The position numbers and the translations under genes were made by a program. DNA of 64,000 nucleotides, from positions 12,149,420 to 12,213,419 of the forward strand of contig CM020620.1 in assembly GCA_009829735.1 (NCBI GenBank), given 5' to 3'. The stretch comes from Pyropia yezoensis (Eukaryota; Rhodophyta; Bangiophyceae; Bangiales; Bangiaceae). The notes beneath the pieces were generated by a model. That model ran no database searches and was not told the DNA's origin. It worked only from the letters and a program-made list of their open reading frames with translations. Positions 20,901 through 30,986 of the stretch are shown piece by piece (the stretch's first letter is position 1; every line of letters starts with the position of its first letter).

Positions 20901-21962
20901 CAATTGACCATCCCACAGCTTGTGATATTGGTCCAAGAGGCGTTCAACTTGAACCCTCAACCTGGGGGGGACACCCTCCATGTTCACATGGGGTCGAGGA
21001 GAGGCAGCCGACTTGGTTTGATGCTTCTCCTTTCCGGACTTCGGGTCGCTACTTGCGCCCGCGTTGAGGGTGACCGCTACTACCGGTCCCTCGTGTTGGT
21101 CGATATAGCCGAACTTGGCTCCCGACTTGAAGTACTTGGGCGTCGGGCTCAGGTTCATCACCTGGATCCTCCACGGGACTCCGGCTTTGGAGTCCATCGT
21201 GCCAAGGGCAACATGCACTTGGTGCTTGCGAGCAAGACGGGGGTGAGGGTGCACCAACCCGTTCCCCGTAAAATCAGTTACAACATCAACGTGCGCCACC
21301 GAGTTGGGGGACAACGTGACTTTGCGGGCTAAACGCAGGGTAGCAGTAAACCCTTCCCTCACAGAGCAAACAGGCTTCGACTGTGAGACTGTCACAGGAG
21401 CCACAGACTTTCCCTTACCAAGGATGGGGATAGTCTCCCCATTCATCAACTTGACCCAGTACTCAGGGCCACAAATCAAAGGCACTTGTGTAACAACATA
21501 AGGGGTACCCAGAAGCAGGGGTACCGATATATTCTCAACTACGCCATAGGTCACGTCGACCTCATGGGTCCCCAACCTAGTTGGTAGGGTCACGGCACCA
21601 ACGATGGGAAGTACCCCACCATTGATGTCAATCATATGGTCAGCTTTGGACCTCCAGCGTTGGAGCTTCACCTCCTTTGGTAATAGCGACTTGCGTATCA
21701 AGGAGGCTCCTGACCCGGTATCAAGTACGATACGGGTACAGCATGCACGGCCGGGGGCAAGTTGCACCCGTCCAGCCACCTGGAAGTTCTCACCCGTCAG
21801 CACCGCGATGACCCGACGTGGGTTTACGTTCTTGGGGAGTCCTACCCGAGGTGGGCGGACTCCCTTAGGTCGCCGCAGTATCCGGCACGGTTGGTTCGTC
21901 CTCCTGGCCCACTTGGCCGAGGCTGCCGTTGTGAGCTTCGGACGACCAGCCCCAACGGTCAT
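17979..21962 (-). CDS. B1 pol polyprotein
   Basis: 1,327 residues from an ATG at 21962. Protease with DTGSGAS at 81-87; reverse transcriptase about 390-580 (CIDYRKLNES, LPFGLCNAPATFQRAMD, YLDD 524-527); RNase H from about 670 (DVDASYDQLG); integrase with an HHCC finger about 896-935 and DDE residues D964, D1025 and E1061; a C-terminal divergent chromodomain at about 1265-1315 (LRVRWFGYKAKDDTWEY). Full family order and length. The start overlaps the gag stop as ATGA. It looks whole. Confidence 0.92.
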   Translation of the reverse strand: MTVGAGRPKLTTAASAKWARRTNQPCRILRRPKGVRPPRVGLPKNVNPRRVIAVLTGENFQVAGRVQLAPGRACCTRIVLDTGSGASLIRKSLLPKEVKLQRWRSKADHMIDINGGVLPIVGAVTLPTRLGTHEVDVTYGVVENISVPLLLGTPYVVTQVPLICGPEYWVKLMNGETIPILGKGKSVAPVTVSQSKPVCSVREGFTATLRLARKVTLSPNSVAHVDVVTDFTGNGLVHPHPRLARKHQVHVALGTMDSKAGVPWRIQVMNLSPTPKYFKSGAKFGYIDQHEGPVVAVTLNAGASSDPKSGKEKHQTKSAASPRPHVNMEGVPPRLRVQVERLLDQYHKLWDGQLGLMRATQHRIELKPGAPPIRQQPYRGGHRSRALVKEQVARMEALDVIEASNAEWASPVVIVPKVDGTPRFCIDYRKLNESTVKDSYPLPRMDDCLDSLGEANVFSTLDCNAGYWQIPIAPEDRHKTTFTCHCGTSQCKRLPFGLCNAPATFQRAMDMILAGVRWQICLVYLDDIIVFSRSPEEHIGHLGQVFKLLADAGVSLKASKCHLFTQEVEYLGHVVHPGRLSVNEKNLRAIRKAQYPRTQTQMRSFLGMCNVYRRFTKGFAKVAKPLNELVSSTLPKNLPPPSRVEQESFETLRDLLLKPPILAIPRLGGHYILDVDASYDQLGCVLFQQQPDKEYLPVGYFSKGLNSAEKNYGVTELEGLAVVWAATSLRHYLEGEKFLIRCDHRALQFIFKTDCTNTRLNRWRVRLAPFNFDIEYRPGRQHALADGLSRVPTEGLDTNPVDEDIPIVGVVTRSGQALNPEAPGNKKYLPLSLDEVVKAQAEDPFCKSQRDILDTVVETRFFLGDDGLLMRRGVFQGTEQLVVPASLKDSILEREHNAPTGGHLGSSKLYQTLRNRYYWPSMVVDIYSWVAACTSCAQTRLMERRPSTAMLLFPAKEPFAALAMDILGPLPVTEEGNQYLLVICDRFTKLTRAIPLAEITAMSVVSAFLDHWVAAYGIRDSTLSDNGPQFASVLFQGVLDMLGVKANYATPYHPQTNGQVERFNKTIVRQLRHYVSEHVKTWDQYISILTTAYNSQVHSSTGEVPLAFVTPRRVRSIAVRRSLPTREDGGSTPTPTESKAEFAARLENLIPKVRAEMDKAQKRYKRTFDKKVRNAKHVPEQGDWVLVHSHTPTGGKLVFQTKGPYQVLRTDGRRFTIESDDGVRTVNGQDVVKVAPPPAGDPAWARALESWRLPSLPAAKQGPQEYVFDKFIDHGWDEDTDRLMLRVRWFGYKAKDDTWEYVEDLPAEKVRAYCARNEIDPNSPPST

Positions 21963-23905
21963 TCGTTTCCCGCCGACTTGGCGTCCGAATCTGAGGGCGG
22001 GGAGGAAGACGACGAGTCCGAGGACGACGTGTCCGCCTCCTCCGCCGAGGGTGTGGCGACCGCAACGACCGGTCGAGACCCACCCTCGCGGCGTGAGCGT
22101 ACTTCGTTCGTAGCCGACTTTTTACTCGCATTCCTAACAAGTTGTTGGATGCGTTTACTCAACTTGGGGCAATCATATGCCCAGTGACCATCGGAGTTGC
22201 AGTTCCAACACCGATGGTCCGGTCCGGGAGGGGTCTTCCCAACTGGGGAAGACGAAGGGATACCCTGGGAAGTTCCCACGGCAGCTACCACCCTCTCCTT
22301 GCGGATTCGGCGTGCCTCTCTCAACTCTCTGGCCTGGCGCGCCTCCTCCCGTTCCTTGGCCAACTCGGCCTGACGCTCCTGGCGTTGTTCCTCCCGCAAC
22401 TTGCGGTAGGCCTCGCCTCTGCGATAGGCGAACCTGGCCAACTCGGCCAGGGTCGCCCGGGTAGTGTTATGCTCCCGGGTCTCCATCCGGACTGACCAAT
22501 GGAGTCCCTCCACAAACCGACTCTTCACCACAGCTTGTGGATGAAGAAACCCACAAAGATTGTTGAGCTTTCGGACTCGCTCCGCAAACGACAACTCGTC
22601 CTCCGCCTCTTCCTGATGGGCTTGCGTAAACTCCTCGACTTGAGAAGCCAACGCTGCCTCATCAACCATGGCTCTCAACAACCAGTTGACGAGCTCCAAA
22701 TAGGACGTCACCTCCCCAGCGCCTCCACTTGAGGAGCTGGGCATGACGGACATAAGTTCTGTCCGTAGGTCGCCCTTCGTAAACTCCTGTAGCATGTAAA
22801 AAGCCATGCCTTCACTTATGGCATTGTCGTCACAGGCTTTTGTGAAACGACGTAGGAACTCAAAGACACGGAGGGGGGGAGTTCCGTCCCACTCCGCTTT
22901 GTGCCCAAAAGAATGAAGTGCATTCTTCTTGGCACGGCCCATGGCTCGGGCCTGGTCAGGACCATACGCCACCGACTTGTTGTGGAGGGCGTAGGTCTCA
23001 CAGTCAAAGATCCTCTGGTAGACCGGGTTGGCTACCTGGATCTTGGGCGGTACCTCACGTTGAGGGAACAGCCGCTGTGGCACTGGGGTAAGTTCACTCT
23101 CAGTGCCTGTAGTCCGGCGCGGCGCGCTTGGTGTAGCCGCCGGCGTTTCCGGGGGGAACTCCCCCGTGAAGGGCGTACGCCCCACCGAGTATGGTGTGGC
23201 TCCCTCGTTGGGAGTCACAGGTGTCGCCCCCAGTTCGGGGCGACCAGAGATAGGCGTAAGGGGGGATTCCCCCTGCGCCTGGGGGCTCGAAAGCCCCAAT
23301 CCGGTCTGGACATTAAGGCCATCTGGCAAACTCGCCACAATCTGATTCAGAATAGTATTCGTCATCGTGACCACCAGGTCCGGCAAAGTCTGCCGCAACA
23401 CATTGGTCGCCTCCCGACGGACAGTTTCCGCGAGGAGTGGATTGACGACTCCAGTTGAGTCTCGGTCCGCCTTCGGGAGTCCACCTGAGGGGTAACCACG
23501 TTCCTCAGGGGTCTCAACCGGGGGCATGGGCGCGAGCCCATCGCCGACCAACGGAGGTCCACCGTCCTCCGAAAGCTTAGTTGGCGACGACTCCAAGCCA
23601 AAGTTGGCTCCAACCCGAGTGGAACCCGCGGGGACAGTCCTCACCCCTTGGGACGTTCCCGTTGAGTATACCACGCGGTGGCCAGACTTCGGCCCACCCA
23701 CATCAGAAGTGTCACCCGAGTGAACTCCCGACTGAGTCGGGGTGGCCTGTTGCCCGCCCGTACTTCCAGTCCTGCTGGCTTGAGGGACCTCTAGTCCCTC
23801 TGCGACCCCAGGTAAACCCACCTGTGTCTCACCAGTATTCAAAGGCACTGAAGTACGTGCGTCACCCGTGTACTCCCCGGACGACGGGGGGTCCGAGCTA
23901 GCCAT
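21959..23905 (-). CDS. B1 gag
   Basis: About 648 residues from the first ATG in frame, 23905 (MASSDPPSS); the open frame extends a little further upstream from a GTG. N-terminal third is Pro/Gly/Thr-rich; the capsid-like middle spans about residues 290-480; an Arg/Glu-rich coiled stretch (REEQRQERQAELAKE) follows; then the zinc knuckle CWNCNSDGHWAYDC and an acidic Ser-rich end. The stop codon TGA shares bases with the pol ATG (ATGA, 21962-21959). It looks whole. Confidence 0.9.
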   Translation of the reverse strand: MASSDPPSSGEYTGDARTSVPLNTGETQVGLPGVAEGLEVPQASRTGSTGGQQATPTQSGVHSGDTSDVGGPKSGHRVVYSTGTSQGVRTVPAGSTRVGANFGLESSPTKLSEDGGPPLVGDGLAPMPPVETPEERGYPSGGLPKADRDSTGVVNPLLAETVRREATNVLRQTLPDLVVTMTNTILNQIVASLPDGLNVQTGLGLSSPQAQGESPLTPISGRPELGATPVTPNEGATPYSVGRTPFTGEFPPETPAATPSAPRRTTGTESELTPVPQRLFPQREVPPKIQVANPVYQRIFDCETYALHNKSVAYGPDQARAMGRAKKNALHSFGHKAEWDGTPPLRVFEFLRRFTKACDDNAISEGMAFYMLQEFTKGDLRTELMSVMPSSSSGGAGEVTSYLELVNWLLRAMVDEAALASQVEEFTQAHQEEAEDELSFAERVRKLNNLCGFLHPQAVVKSRFVEGLHWSVRMETREHNTTRATLAELARFAYRRGEAYRKLREEQRQERQAELAKEREEARQARELREARRIRKERVVAAVGTSQGIPSSSPVGKTPPGPDHRCWNCNSDGHWAYDCPKLSKRIQQLVRNASKKSATNEVRSRREGGSRPVVAVATPSAEEADTSSSDSSSSSPPSDSDAKSAGNE

Positions 23906-24004
23906 GTTGGCTGACGATCCGTATGACACGGTCCAAGACCACCGTTCCTCTGAGACAGAGGGCCCCCTACACCCGGGTGCACCCGGAGGTAAAGTTTACC
24001 TCTG

Positions 24005-24022
24005 TCCCCTGCTGCTCCACCA
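24005..24022 (-). promoter_or_regulatory. Primer-binding site of B1
   Basis: Minus strand TGGTGGAGCAGCAGGGGA, two bases inside the 5' LTR edge. It starts with the TGG expected for pairing with a tRNA 3' CCA end. The same 19-nt string (with a following C) lies inside the 5' LTR of element F. The tRNA is not identified. Confidence 0.75.
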
Positions 24023-24024
24023 AA

Positions 24025-24493
24025 TGTGGCAAAAACCACAAGCACACACGGCACCCAAGTTGGGGCGGTGTGCTAGGGCTGCCTCCCGTGTCGGGGGAAC
24101 CGGAAGAAGTGCAAGTCGCACACACTCTGTCCCTGTTGTGGGGCAAACCCCCCACGGACAAACAAGAGGATGGTGTGTGGTCCAACAGTTTCTTGGTCGG
24201 GACGGGGACGCAGGGCCAAGCCCCGCTGTCCCTCCCCTTATCCCCCCAGGGTCCACTCAGAATCTCGCCACTCAGAATCTCCCACCCCAGCACCTGCCCA
24301 CCGGGCCACACGAAAATTCAAGACGATAAATGCAGAAAACCCTCAAATCCAAGTTGGATTTACTACTAAGCTAACTATCCCAAACTTAGGGAATATGGAC
24401 CCAAATGCAGGGGGAGGAACGGATCAGGCTAGTGGCCTGCCGCCCCTTGCATGGCACGTGTTGCCCCCCTACCTGGGGGTCAATACTGCCACA
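24025..24493 (-). repeat. 5' LTR of B1
   Basis: 469 bp, by eye identical to 15117-15585. It is followed at once by GTGAT (24494-24498), the right copy of the target duplication, and then by the zinc-finger frame of element A. Confidence 0.92.
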
Positions 24494-25084
24494 GTGATCC
24501 TTGCCACGCTGGTGGCGTTCGATGTGTTCCACCGTCTCGAATTCGCGATCGCAGATGTCGCACCGCGGGCGCGTGGCTGGACGGTTGACCGTATTGCGGT
24601 GGCGCCGCGACCAGCGATGATCGCGCAGCACTGTCAAGCTGTTGCAACGCACGCCACAGGACTTGCACACGTACTTCTTCTTGGGGATGCTCTTGGCGAT
24701 CCGGCGCTGCTCCCGCTGCTCCGCCGCGCGCGCCGCCGTGGGTCGGATGTGCCCAATACGTGGGGCGGGCAGCGCAGTGTATCGCCGCGCAGGGTCCAGC
24801 GGGGGCAGCAACAGGCCCCGACTGGCCGAGCCCGCCGAGCCGGGCGTGGCGGGGCCCTTGCCCTTGCGCGAGAGGGGGGGCTTGGATGCGGCTGCCGCCG
24901 CCGAGTCGGCCGTCGCCGGCACAGAGGATGACGTGGATGCCGCCGCCGGTGATGCGCGCGCCGCCTGGGTGACGCGTGCCTCCGCGGTCGCGCGCGCCGC
25001 CGGGGCGCGCGCAGTCGCCGCCGAGGAAGTCGGGGCGCCCGCCAACGCCGAGGAAGAATATTCGGAACCTGATTTGGCACCCAC
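24494..25084 (-). pseudogene. C2H2 zinc-finger frame in the leader of element A, split by B1
   Basis: Open frame of about 195 codons lying between A's primer site and A's gag. The first half is Ala/Ser/Pro-rich with basic patches (PLSRKGKGP, RIAKSIPKKK). Two zinc fingers follow, CKSCGVRCNSLTVLRDH...H and CDICDREFETVEHIERH...H, both with spacing C-x2-C-x12-H-x5-H, which is typical of matrin/U1/JAZ-type fingers, several of which bind double-stranded RNA. B1 is inserted at the end of the second finger; a short remainder lies on the far side of B1. No ATG opens this frame, nor did I find one on the coding strand of the 236-base leader upstream, so it may start at a non-ATG codon, be spliced, or be a captured 5'-truncated host gene. 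One broken copy is seen; the matching part of the second unit is lost in the gap. Confidence 0.6.
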
Positions 25085-25300
25085 TGGGTTTCAACAATCC
25101 GTTGACCAAAAGAAAAAAACCGTGACAGGGGCCACCAGGGCAGTGTCAGGGCCGTGTTCTTTCGGTGTGATTCGTGGAACCCGCTGCGTTCGTATTACAA
25201 TGCCCGAGGCACGCCGAACACAGGGGGCAGCACGAGGGCACAAACGCAGGGGGGGCCAAATCGGGAACGGAATCACAACGTCACCGACAGGGGGAAGTCA
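25085..25300 (-). other. 5' leader of element A
   Basis: About 216 bp between the zinc-finger frame and the primer site. I see no ATG on the minus strand. A pyrimidine-rich stretch followed by CCCAG occurs just before the zinc-finger frame and could be a splice acceptor, which is inference. Confidence 0.5.
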
Positions 25301-25318
25301 ATCTATCTGAAGCTACCA
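25301..25318 (-). promoter_or_regulatory. Primer-binding site of element A
   Basis: Minus strand TGGTAGCTTCAGATAGAT, two bases inside the LTR edge at 25321. It opens with TGG and is followed by sequence that could pair with a tRNA acceptor and T-stem. Its position next to 25321 supports reading 25321-26191 as the 5' LTR of copy 1. Confidence 0.6.
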
Positions 25319-25320
25319 CA

Positions 25321-26191
25321 TGTGAGGCACCACCCACACCCGGGCAGCCCTCAACGAACTGGTGAACGGTTTCAGCTGCCCGCGCAAGCCAATAAGGCTG
25401 CGGGGCGCGGGGAAGGTGACGGGCGGGGTGACGGTGATGGGGGTGGGGAAGAAGATGGGCGTGACATCGGTGCGGGTCGAGGGGGTCGAGAGGTTCGAGG
25501 GTAGAGGAGGTCGTTGTCTGTGTTTGTTGTTCCCCCCGAGGTCTCTCCGGGTGGCGCCCGCACTCACGCATTATATACCCCCGGGGGGGCACACAGGGTG
25601 CCCCAAAGCATGCGATTGCCCGTGCCGCCGGGGAGGCGGCACCAATGGGCTCAAAACAAGGCATAGGCTCTCAGAACAAGTCAAGGTGGGTGTGCGCGCC
25701 CCAAGGCGCCCCACCAGACAGCCCGAAGCGGGGGCGGTGGCGGCGTGCGGCGCTCGTGGCGCCGCGCGGCTGGCCTCACACGCCGGTCGGCCGGAAAGGC
25801 CGCAGAGGCGTGTAAGCCAGACGCCAGTCTTCGGGGCGAAAATCTCCCGTGGGTCAGCAAATCTTGCCATTCCCATTGGCTCGTGGGGAGATTGTTCCGG
25901 CTGGCCGATGAGTCAGAGATGTGGCTTGTCCTGTGGTCCGTTAGTCCTCTGATCCGCGGAGAGAAAATATCCTTCCGGGGATGAGTCAGGGTACTAACGG
26001 GTAGCCGATCCGTGGCTCTCGTGCTGACCGTCCGCCACCCGTAGAATCTCGGCCGGACACCGCGGCATCTCCAGATTACCAGGGAGTTGATGAGTCTTGG
26101 AAGGAGTTGGCAGGGAAGGACAGGGAAGGAGAGGCCCCAGTCCTTATCCCCGAAGCTAGAGTCTTGGGGATTTAGGGGGCATATCCTTACA
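25321..26191 (-). repeat. Middle LTR shared by A copies 1 and 2
   Basis: 871 bp. It serves as 5' LTR of copy 1 and 3' LTR of copy 2. Compared with 9451-10321 it has about eight substitutions in its first 180 bases and about five in the remaining 690. This uneven spread is what an exchange inside the LTR would leave. Confidence 0.75.
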
Positions 26192-26202
26192 CCTCCCCCC
26201 CC

Positions 26203-29200
26203 TTAGGACGCGCGGCGAAGGAACGCGTCCAAAACCTCAGGCGCGTGCGCAAGGTCTTGCTTGGTCAGCCAGGAGTTCTCGCTGACGTCACAGCCTTTCC
26301 ACTTGACGAGGTACTGTAGTCGTCCTCGGCGCTTTCGTGACCGTATGATGGAGTCGACTTCGTACTCGACCGAACCGTCCGGAAATGTAACCGGAGGCGG
26401 AACGGGAGGAAGTCGGCCGTACGGGTCAGCGCGGTATGGCTTTAGCAAGTTCGCATGGAAGGCGTTGTGAACCTTGCGATCGAGCACCGCTTGGGGAAGA
26501 TCCAGTCGGAAAGTCACATCATTAATGCTCTCAGTGACGCGATAGGGTCCTGAGTACTTGGGCATCAGCTTCCGAGCGCCTTGGAAGGCGTCTGGCATAA
26601 GGTGTTTGGTACTTAGAAGCACCAGATCGTCGACGGCAATCTTGCAAGGTCTGCGATGGCGATTTGCGTACGCCGAGCGCGCCTCATTTGCACTCTTGAT
26701 GGCTGATATGGCAGTCTCCTGAGCACGATGGAGACCGCTTAGCCAGTCAGACACTGCAGGTATACTTGATTCTGACTTGTCGAGGATGTCCATTGGAACT
26801 GTCTTGGGTTCGAATCCGTAGTTCAGGAAGAAGGGTGAGTACGTCGTCACAGCATTTGGCGACCGGTTGTAGGCTACTTCAGCAGCAACCAAGAATAGGT
26901 CCCAATCGCCCTGGTGATGGTTGACGAAATTTCGCAGGATTTCCTCAATCTTCTTGTTCATAATCTCAGTCTGTCCGTCAGTTTGCGGGTGGTAGGCTGA
27001 AGATGCGTCGACCTTGACTTTGAGGATCTCCGTGAGTGACCGCCAAAAGTTGGAGAAGAAGATGCGGTCCCTGTCGCAGACGACATCAGCAGGGAGTCCG
27101 TGGTGTCGATAGACATGATCGTGATAGAGCTGTGCTGCAACTGGCGCGGTACAGTCCGGCTTCATTGGGGCGAGGCGAATCATTTTGGAGAGGCGGTCGA
27201 CAACGACGTAAATCCCGTTGTGACCTCTTGGAGTCAGAGGAAGAGGCGTGATAAAGTCCATGGAGACACTTTCCCATCGTTGGTTCGGGGGATTTAGAGG
27301 TTTGAGGTGACCCAGAGGTGAATGGGTGCTAGCCTTGTTTCGCTGGCACAAATCACATGTTTGTACGTATCTTTGGATGTCCTTCCGAATTGTTTTCCAG
27401 TAGTACTTCGAAGAAATGGCCTTCGTTGTTTTCTTGACTCCCATGTGCCCTTGGCACGGGACATCGTGGTAGTCGTGGAGTGGTCTTTGGCGTAGAGTAC
27501 CGACAGGGATACACGTACCGTCACCTCGCTTCAACAACCTCATGTGCAGCCGGTAGGGAGATACCGGGTCTTTGACTAGGTCGGCAAACTCGGGGTCCGA
27601 GTCGTACTCTTGTTCTAAGGTGGCAAGGTCTTGATCACTTTGGTTGACGGTCATGAGGTTGTTGATTTCAGTTTTCTTGGGGATGGCTTTGATGGTCTTG
27701 GCCAGCACGCGACTAAGGAGGTCTTGATCGGGGGCGTGCTTGTCGGGAGCATCTTGTGGCTGCCTGGAAAGGGCATCAGCCACGGGATTTGAAGTGCCCT
27801 TGATGGGGACAATCTTGAACTGGAACTGGTCCAGAAGCTCCAGCCATTTGACTTGACGATCGTTGAGCTTTTCTTGGGTTCTTAGGTATCTCCGGGGCTC
27901 ATGGTCGGTGTGGACCTCGAAGGGTCTTCGTAGAGGTAGCAGCGCCAATGGCGGATGGCTTGTACGACTGCAAGAAGTTCTCGTTCACGAATGCTGTAGC
28001 GTTGCTCGTGGATGTTGAGAGTTAACGAGAAGTATGCCACTGGACGCCGTCCGCGTCCGTCATCTTGCTCAAGGACTGCGCCAACAGCATATCCGCTGGC
28101 ATCGGTAGACACGTAGATTGGATATCTCTTGTCGAAAGGCCTTAGTTCTGGTGCGGTTGTTGTCAGATTCTGCAGCTGCTCGAAAGCTTTCTGGGCGTCT
28201 GGGGTCCACTCGAAGTCGACATTCCCAGTCAGCCTCGTCAAAGGCGTGGCTACGGCCGCCATTCCCTTGATAAATCTGCGGTAGAAGTTGACCATACCGA
28301 GGAAGGATTGCACGTCCTTTTTGCTTCTCGGTGTTGCCCATGTACGAATGGCTTGGACCTTGTAGTCTTCCATGGCGAAGCCTTTCTCGGAGATGACGTG
28401 ACCGAGGTAGTCCACAGTGGTCCGAGCGAATTGGCACTTGCTCAACTTGGCGTAGAGCTTGTGATCTCGTAGTTTGTCGAGTGCTAATCTTAGGTGCTTG
28501 AGGTGATCGTCATTTGTTTCGCTGTAGACCAGGATGTCGTCGAGGTAGACGCAGATGAAGTCGTACAGGTAGGGTCTGAAGACAGCGTTCATTAGGTTCA
28601 TGAAGACCGCGGGTGCATTCGTGAGACCAAAGGGTACGAACGTGAACTCATAGAGTCCGTACTTGGTTCGAAACGCCGTCAGAGGTATTGTTTCCGGATC
28701 AAGGCGAATCTGGTGGTAGTCAGAACGGAGGTCGATCTTCGTAAAGTACTTGGCCTTTCGCAGTTGGTCGAAGATGTCGTCGATGCGTGGTAGTGGATAC
28801 GCGTTCTTGATGGTGGCTTTGTTTAGGGCCCTGTAGTCGATGCACATTCGCCAGCCACCGTCCTTTTTTGCCGCAAAGAGGACGGAAGAGCCCCACGGTG
28901 AGGCGCTCGGTTGGATGAATCCCTTCCTTATTAGGACGGCAAGTTGGGTCTTGAGTTCTTCGAGCTCCCATTCGGCTAGTCGGTAAATTCCGCTACGACG
29001 TGGCTGGGCATCGTCGGTAGGTTTGATGCTAAACTTGTGACTGCGCTCAGGAGGAAGTCCGTCGGGGAGCGCGTCTGGAAAGACGTCGGCGTTTTCTTTG
29101 AGAATCTCTTGAACTGCTCTCTTGTCGTCGGCGTGTCCCATCGAAATGGCGTTAATGTCGAAGTTGGTAGAGGGATCTTCGGACTGCAGGTAGATGGCAA

Positions 29201-29693
29201 AAATCGGGCACCTTCGGACGAGGTCCCGGGCGAGACGTTGCCGACTGATCAGGGGTTCAGGCTTCTTCAGGGAGGCTGTGATAGAGATGTTCTTGTGGTT
29301 GAACTTGAAGGAGATCTTGTTTTTCTTGTTGTTGATTTTGGCGTCCTTGTCATCGCGCCACTTCTTTCCCAGGATGAGGTCGTATGCGTTTAAGTCACAT
29401 ACAGCAAATCGTAGTCGTTCTTGATACGGTCCAATGTGAATCTCAAGGGGTTCAATGGTTTCAGCGAGGACATGAGAGCGGCCATCGGGCATGCTTGCCG
29501 CAAAGTCCGTGTCCTTAGTGTTCACAAGCAGGGAGGTCACGAGGCGCCTTGAGACGAAGTTGATGGGAGATCCGTCGTCAAACAGCACCTTAATAACTTT
29601 GCCATTGACAGAAGCAGTAGAAAGCAGAAGCCCGAGTCGCGGGCCTTCAAACGGTGACGACATATTTTCAGGAACCGAAGAAGCGTCTTTCAC
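26203..29693 (-). pseudogene. Element A copy 2 pol region
   Basis: Same content and order as the copy 1 pol (protease-like region, RT, RNase H, integrase, chromodomain), with about three substitutions relative to it. It shows the same single discontinuity as copy 1. Confidence 0.85.
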
Positions 29694-29716
29694 AAGTGTT
29701 GATGACGGTTGCTGCT

Positions 29717-30595
29717 TCAGTTCCGCTGACCTTTTGGGCAGTCCTTAGCCAAGTGCCCTTTCTCGCGACAGCGGAGGCACAGACCCTCGCGCATACAGCG
29801 CTGGCGTTCGTCTGGCGTCAGCTTGTCGACCTTGATGCTGGAAATTTCCATTGGGATAACAACCGTCGTCGGTGGCTTCCCAGAAGTGCTGTTAACATTG
29901 CTGGTAATACGGGACGCTCCAGCCTTGGCCGCTATGACGCGCAGGGCGTCCGTCATAAGGGACTCAAGATCCGTGTAGGTCTTCAGGCACAGTGCCTGCC
30001 AGATGTCTCGCTTAAGGCCTCGGCTATAGCGGTCGATTTTTTCCGCTTCGGTGATGTCGGGGATATCCAAGAGGACGCTTAGGAACGTCCTGTTGAACGT
30101 CCCGACGTCCTTGATTGGACGCCAGGAGTGCAGTTTGTCCCGCGCCGCCTGCGTCCTGTTCAGTGGGCTGAAGCGACGGATGAGCGCAGCCCGCAGGGCA
30201 GTCCAGTCGGGGACCGCGATGGTACGACTGTAGGTATGCCACCAAGTGAACGCCTCACCGTCCACGTAGGTGCAGGCGATCCGGCACGCTTCGTCAGGGT
30301 CAGTCAGCCGCACATAAGAGTCCATGTGCGAGCACCACGCTTCAATTGTCCCGGGCTTGCCGGAGAACAGTGCGGGCTTGTGCGGCCTCGCAGTCGTTGT
30401 GCCCGCACCGGTGGTCTTGGCCTGGGCGTCCGACAGCTGTTTCTTGGCGTCCGCCAGTTCTACCTTGTGAGCCTCGAGTTCGGCGCTCATCTGCGAGACG
30501 AACGCAGTTAGTCGATTCCATGATTCCGCTGAGGGTGCGGTTGAGGCCGTGCCTGGAGTAGTCGGGCTAATACCAGAAGAATTAGGGGGATCCAT
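29717..30595 (-). CDS. Element A copy 2 gag
   Basis: About 292 residues, the same product as copy 1, with the CCHC knuckle [14 protein letters not shown]. Open throughout. Confidence 0.82.
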   Translation of the reverse strand: MDPPNSSGISPTTPGTASTAPSAESWNRLTAFVSQMSAELEAHKVELADAKKQLSDAQAKTTGAGTTTARPHKPALFSGKPGTIEAWCSHMDSYVRLTDPDEACRIACTYVDGEAFTWWHTYSRTIAVPDWTALRAALIRRFSPLNRTQAARDKLHSWRPIKDVGTFNRTFLSVLLDIPDITEAEKIDRYSRGLKRDIWQALCLKTYTDLESLMTDALRVIAAKAGASRITSNVNSTSGKPPTTVVIPMEISSIKVDKLTPDERQRCMREGLCLRCREKGHLAKDCPKGQRN

Positions 30596-30986
30596 GGTAA
30601 AAATCGCAACGATCAAATCAACTAAGCAGATCTAAATAGACTTACTCCGGTTGGGCGCCGGGCAGGTCCTTAAAGATGTGCAAGGTAATTTGATACGTCA
30701 AAGTAGTGGTACACGAGCTTCTGGACGTGTGCGGCCGTAGTGGCTGCAACGACTCCAAAGATGTACAACACTATTTGATGGTTCACAAGTGATGCGATGA
30801 AACAGAATTCGACGACTCAAACATGCAATCGGATTTTGCTGCCGGCGTTCGCGCGCGGGCCCGAGTCGGGTCGCGCCGGATTTCCAAGCGGGGGGTAATC
30901 CACGTGGCAAATCGCGCCTCTCGCACAGATCCTTGGGGGTGTTGCGAGGTGTCAACTGGTGTGGCGCGCCAGCGTGCGGTGGTGAT
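30596..30986 (-). other. Element A copy 2 leader segment
   Basis: Duplicate of 14726-15116 and ends with the same GTGAT before the nested B element. No gene. Confidence 0.55.

Larger units (their letters stand above)
15117..24493 (-). mobile_element. Gypsy element B1, whole and young, nested in element A
   Basis: Ty3/gypsy element of 9,377 bp, minus strand. 469-bp LTRs (15117-15585 and 24025-24493) look identical by eye. TG...CA ends, PBS and polypurine tract are present, and GTGAT is duplicated on both sides (15112-15116 and 24494-24498). Order in its own direction: 5' LTR, PBS, gag, pol, an ORF on the opposite strand, polypurine tract, 3' LTR. All three long frames are open, so it looks whole. 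Identical LTRs indicate a recent insertion, after A had already diverged. Confidence 0.93.
9451..25320 (-). mobile_element. Gypsy element A, copy 1 (chromovirus), with B1 nested inside
   Basis: Ty3/gypsy (Metaviridae), chromodomain type, minus strand. Parts from right to left: shared 5' LTR (25321-26191), PBS-like site, leader with a zinc-finger frame, the nested element B1 (15117-24493), gag, pol with integrase and chromodomain, polypurine tract, 3' LTR (9451-10321). Without B1 it is about 6.5 kb. It is nearly whole, with about one discontinuity in pol that is shared with copy 2, plus the B1 insertion. The LTR pair differs by roughly 1.5 percent, so A is older than B1, as nesting requires. 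Left flank is minisatellite DNA. The right side runs directly into copy 2, so no target duplication can be read. Confidence 0.82.

Noticed and set aside
19254-22187. Plus-strand frames inside B pol and gag
   Set aside because: They are shadows of the conserved minus-strand RT, integrase and gag frames.
24642-25310. 222-codon plus-strand frame over the zinc-finger stretch
   Set aside because: It is the reverse of the frame with two well-formed C2H2 fingers and has no pattern of its own.
24494-25320. Zinc-finger stretch as an independent host gene between two elements
   Set aside because: It lies between A's LTR with primer site and A's gag once B1 is recognised as an insertion, so it belongs to A; host origin by capture remains possible.
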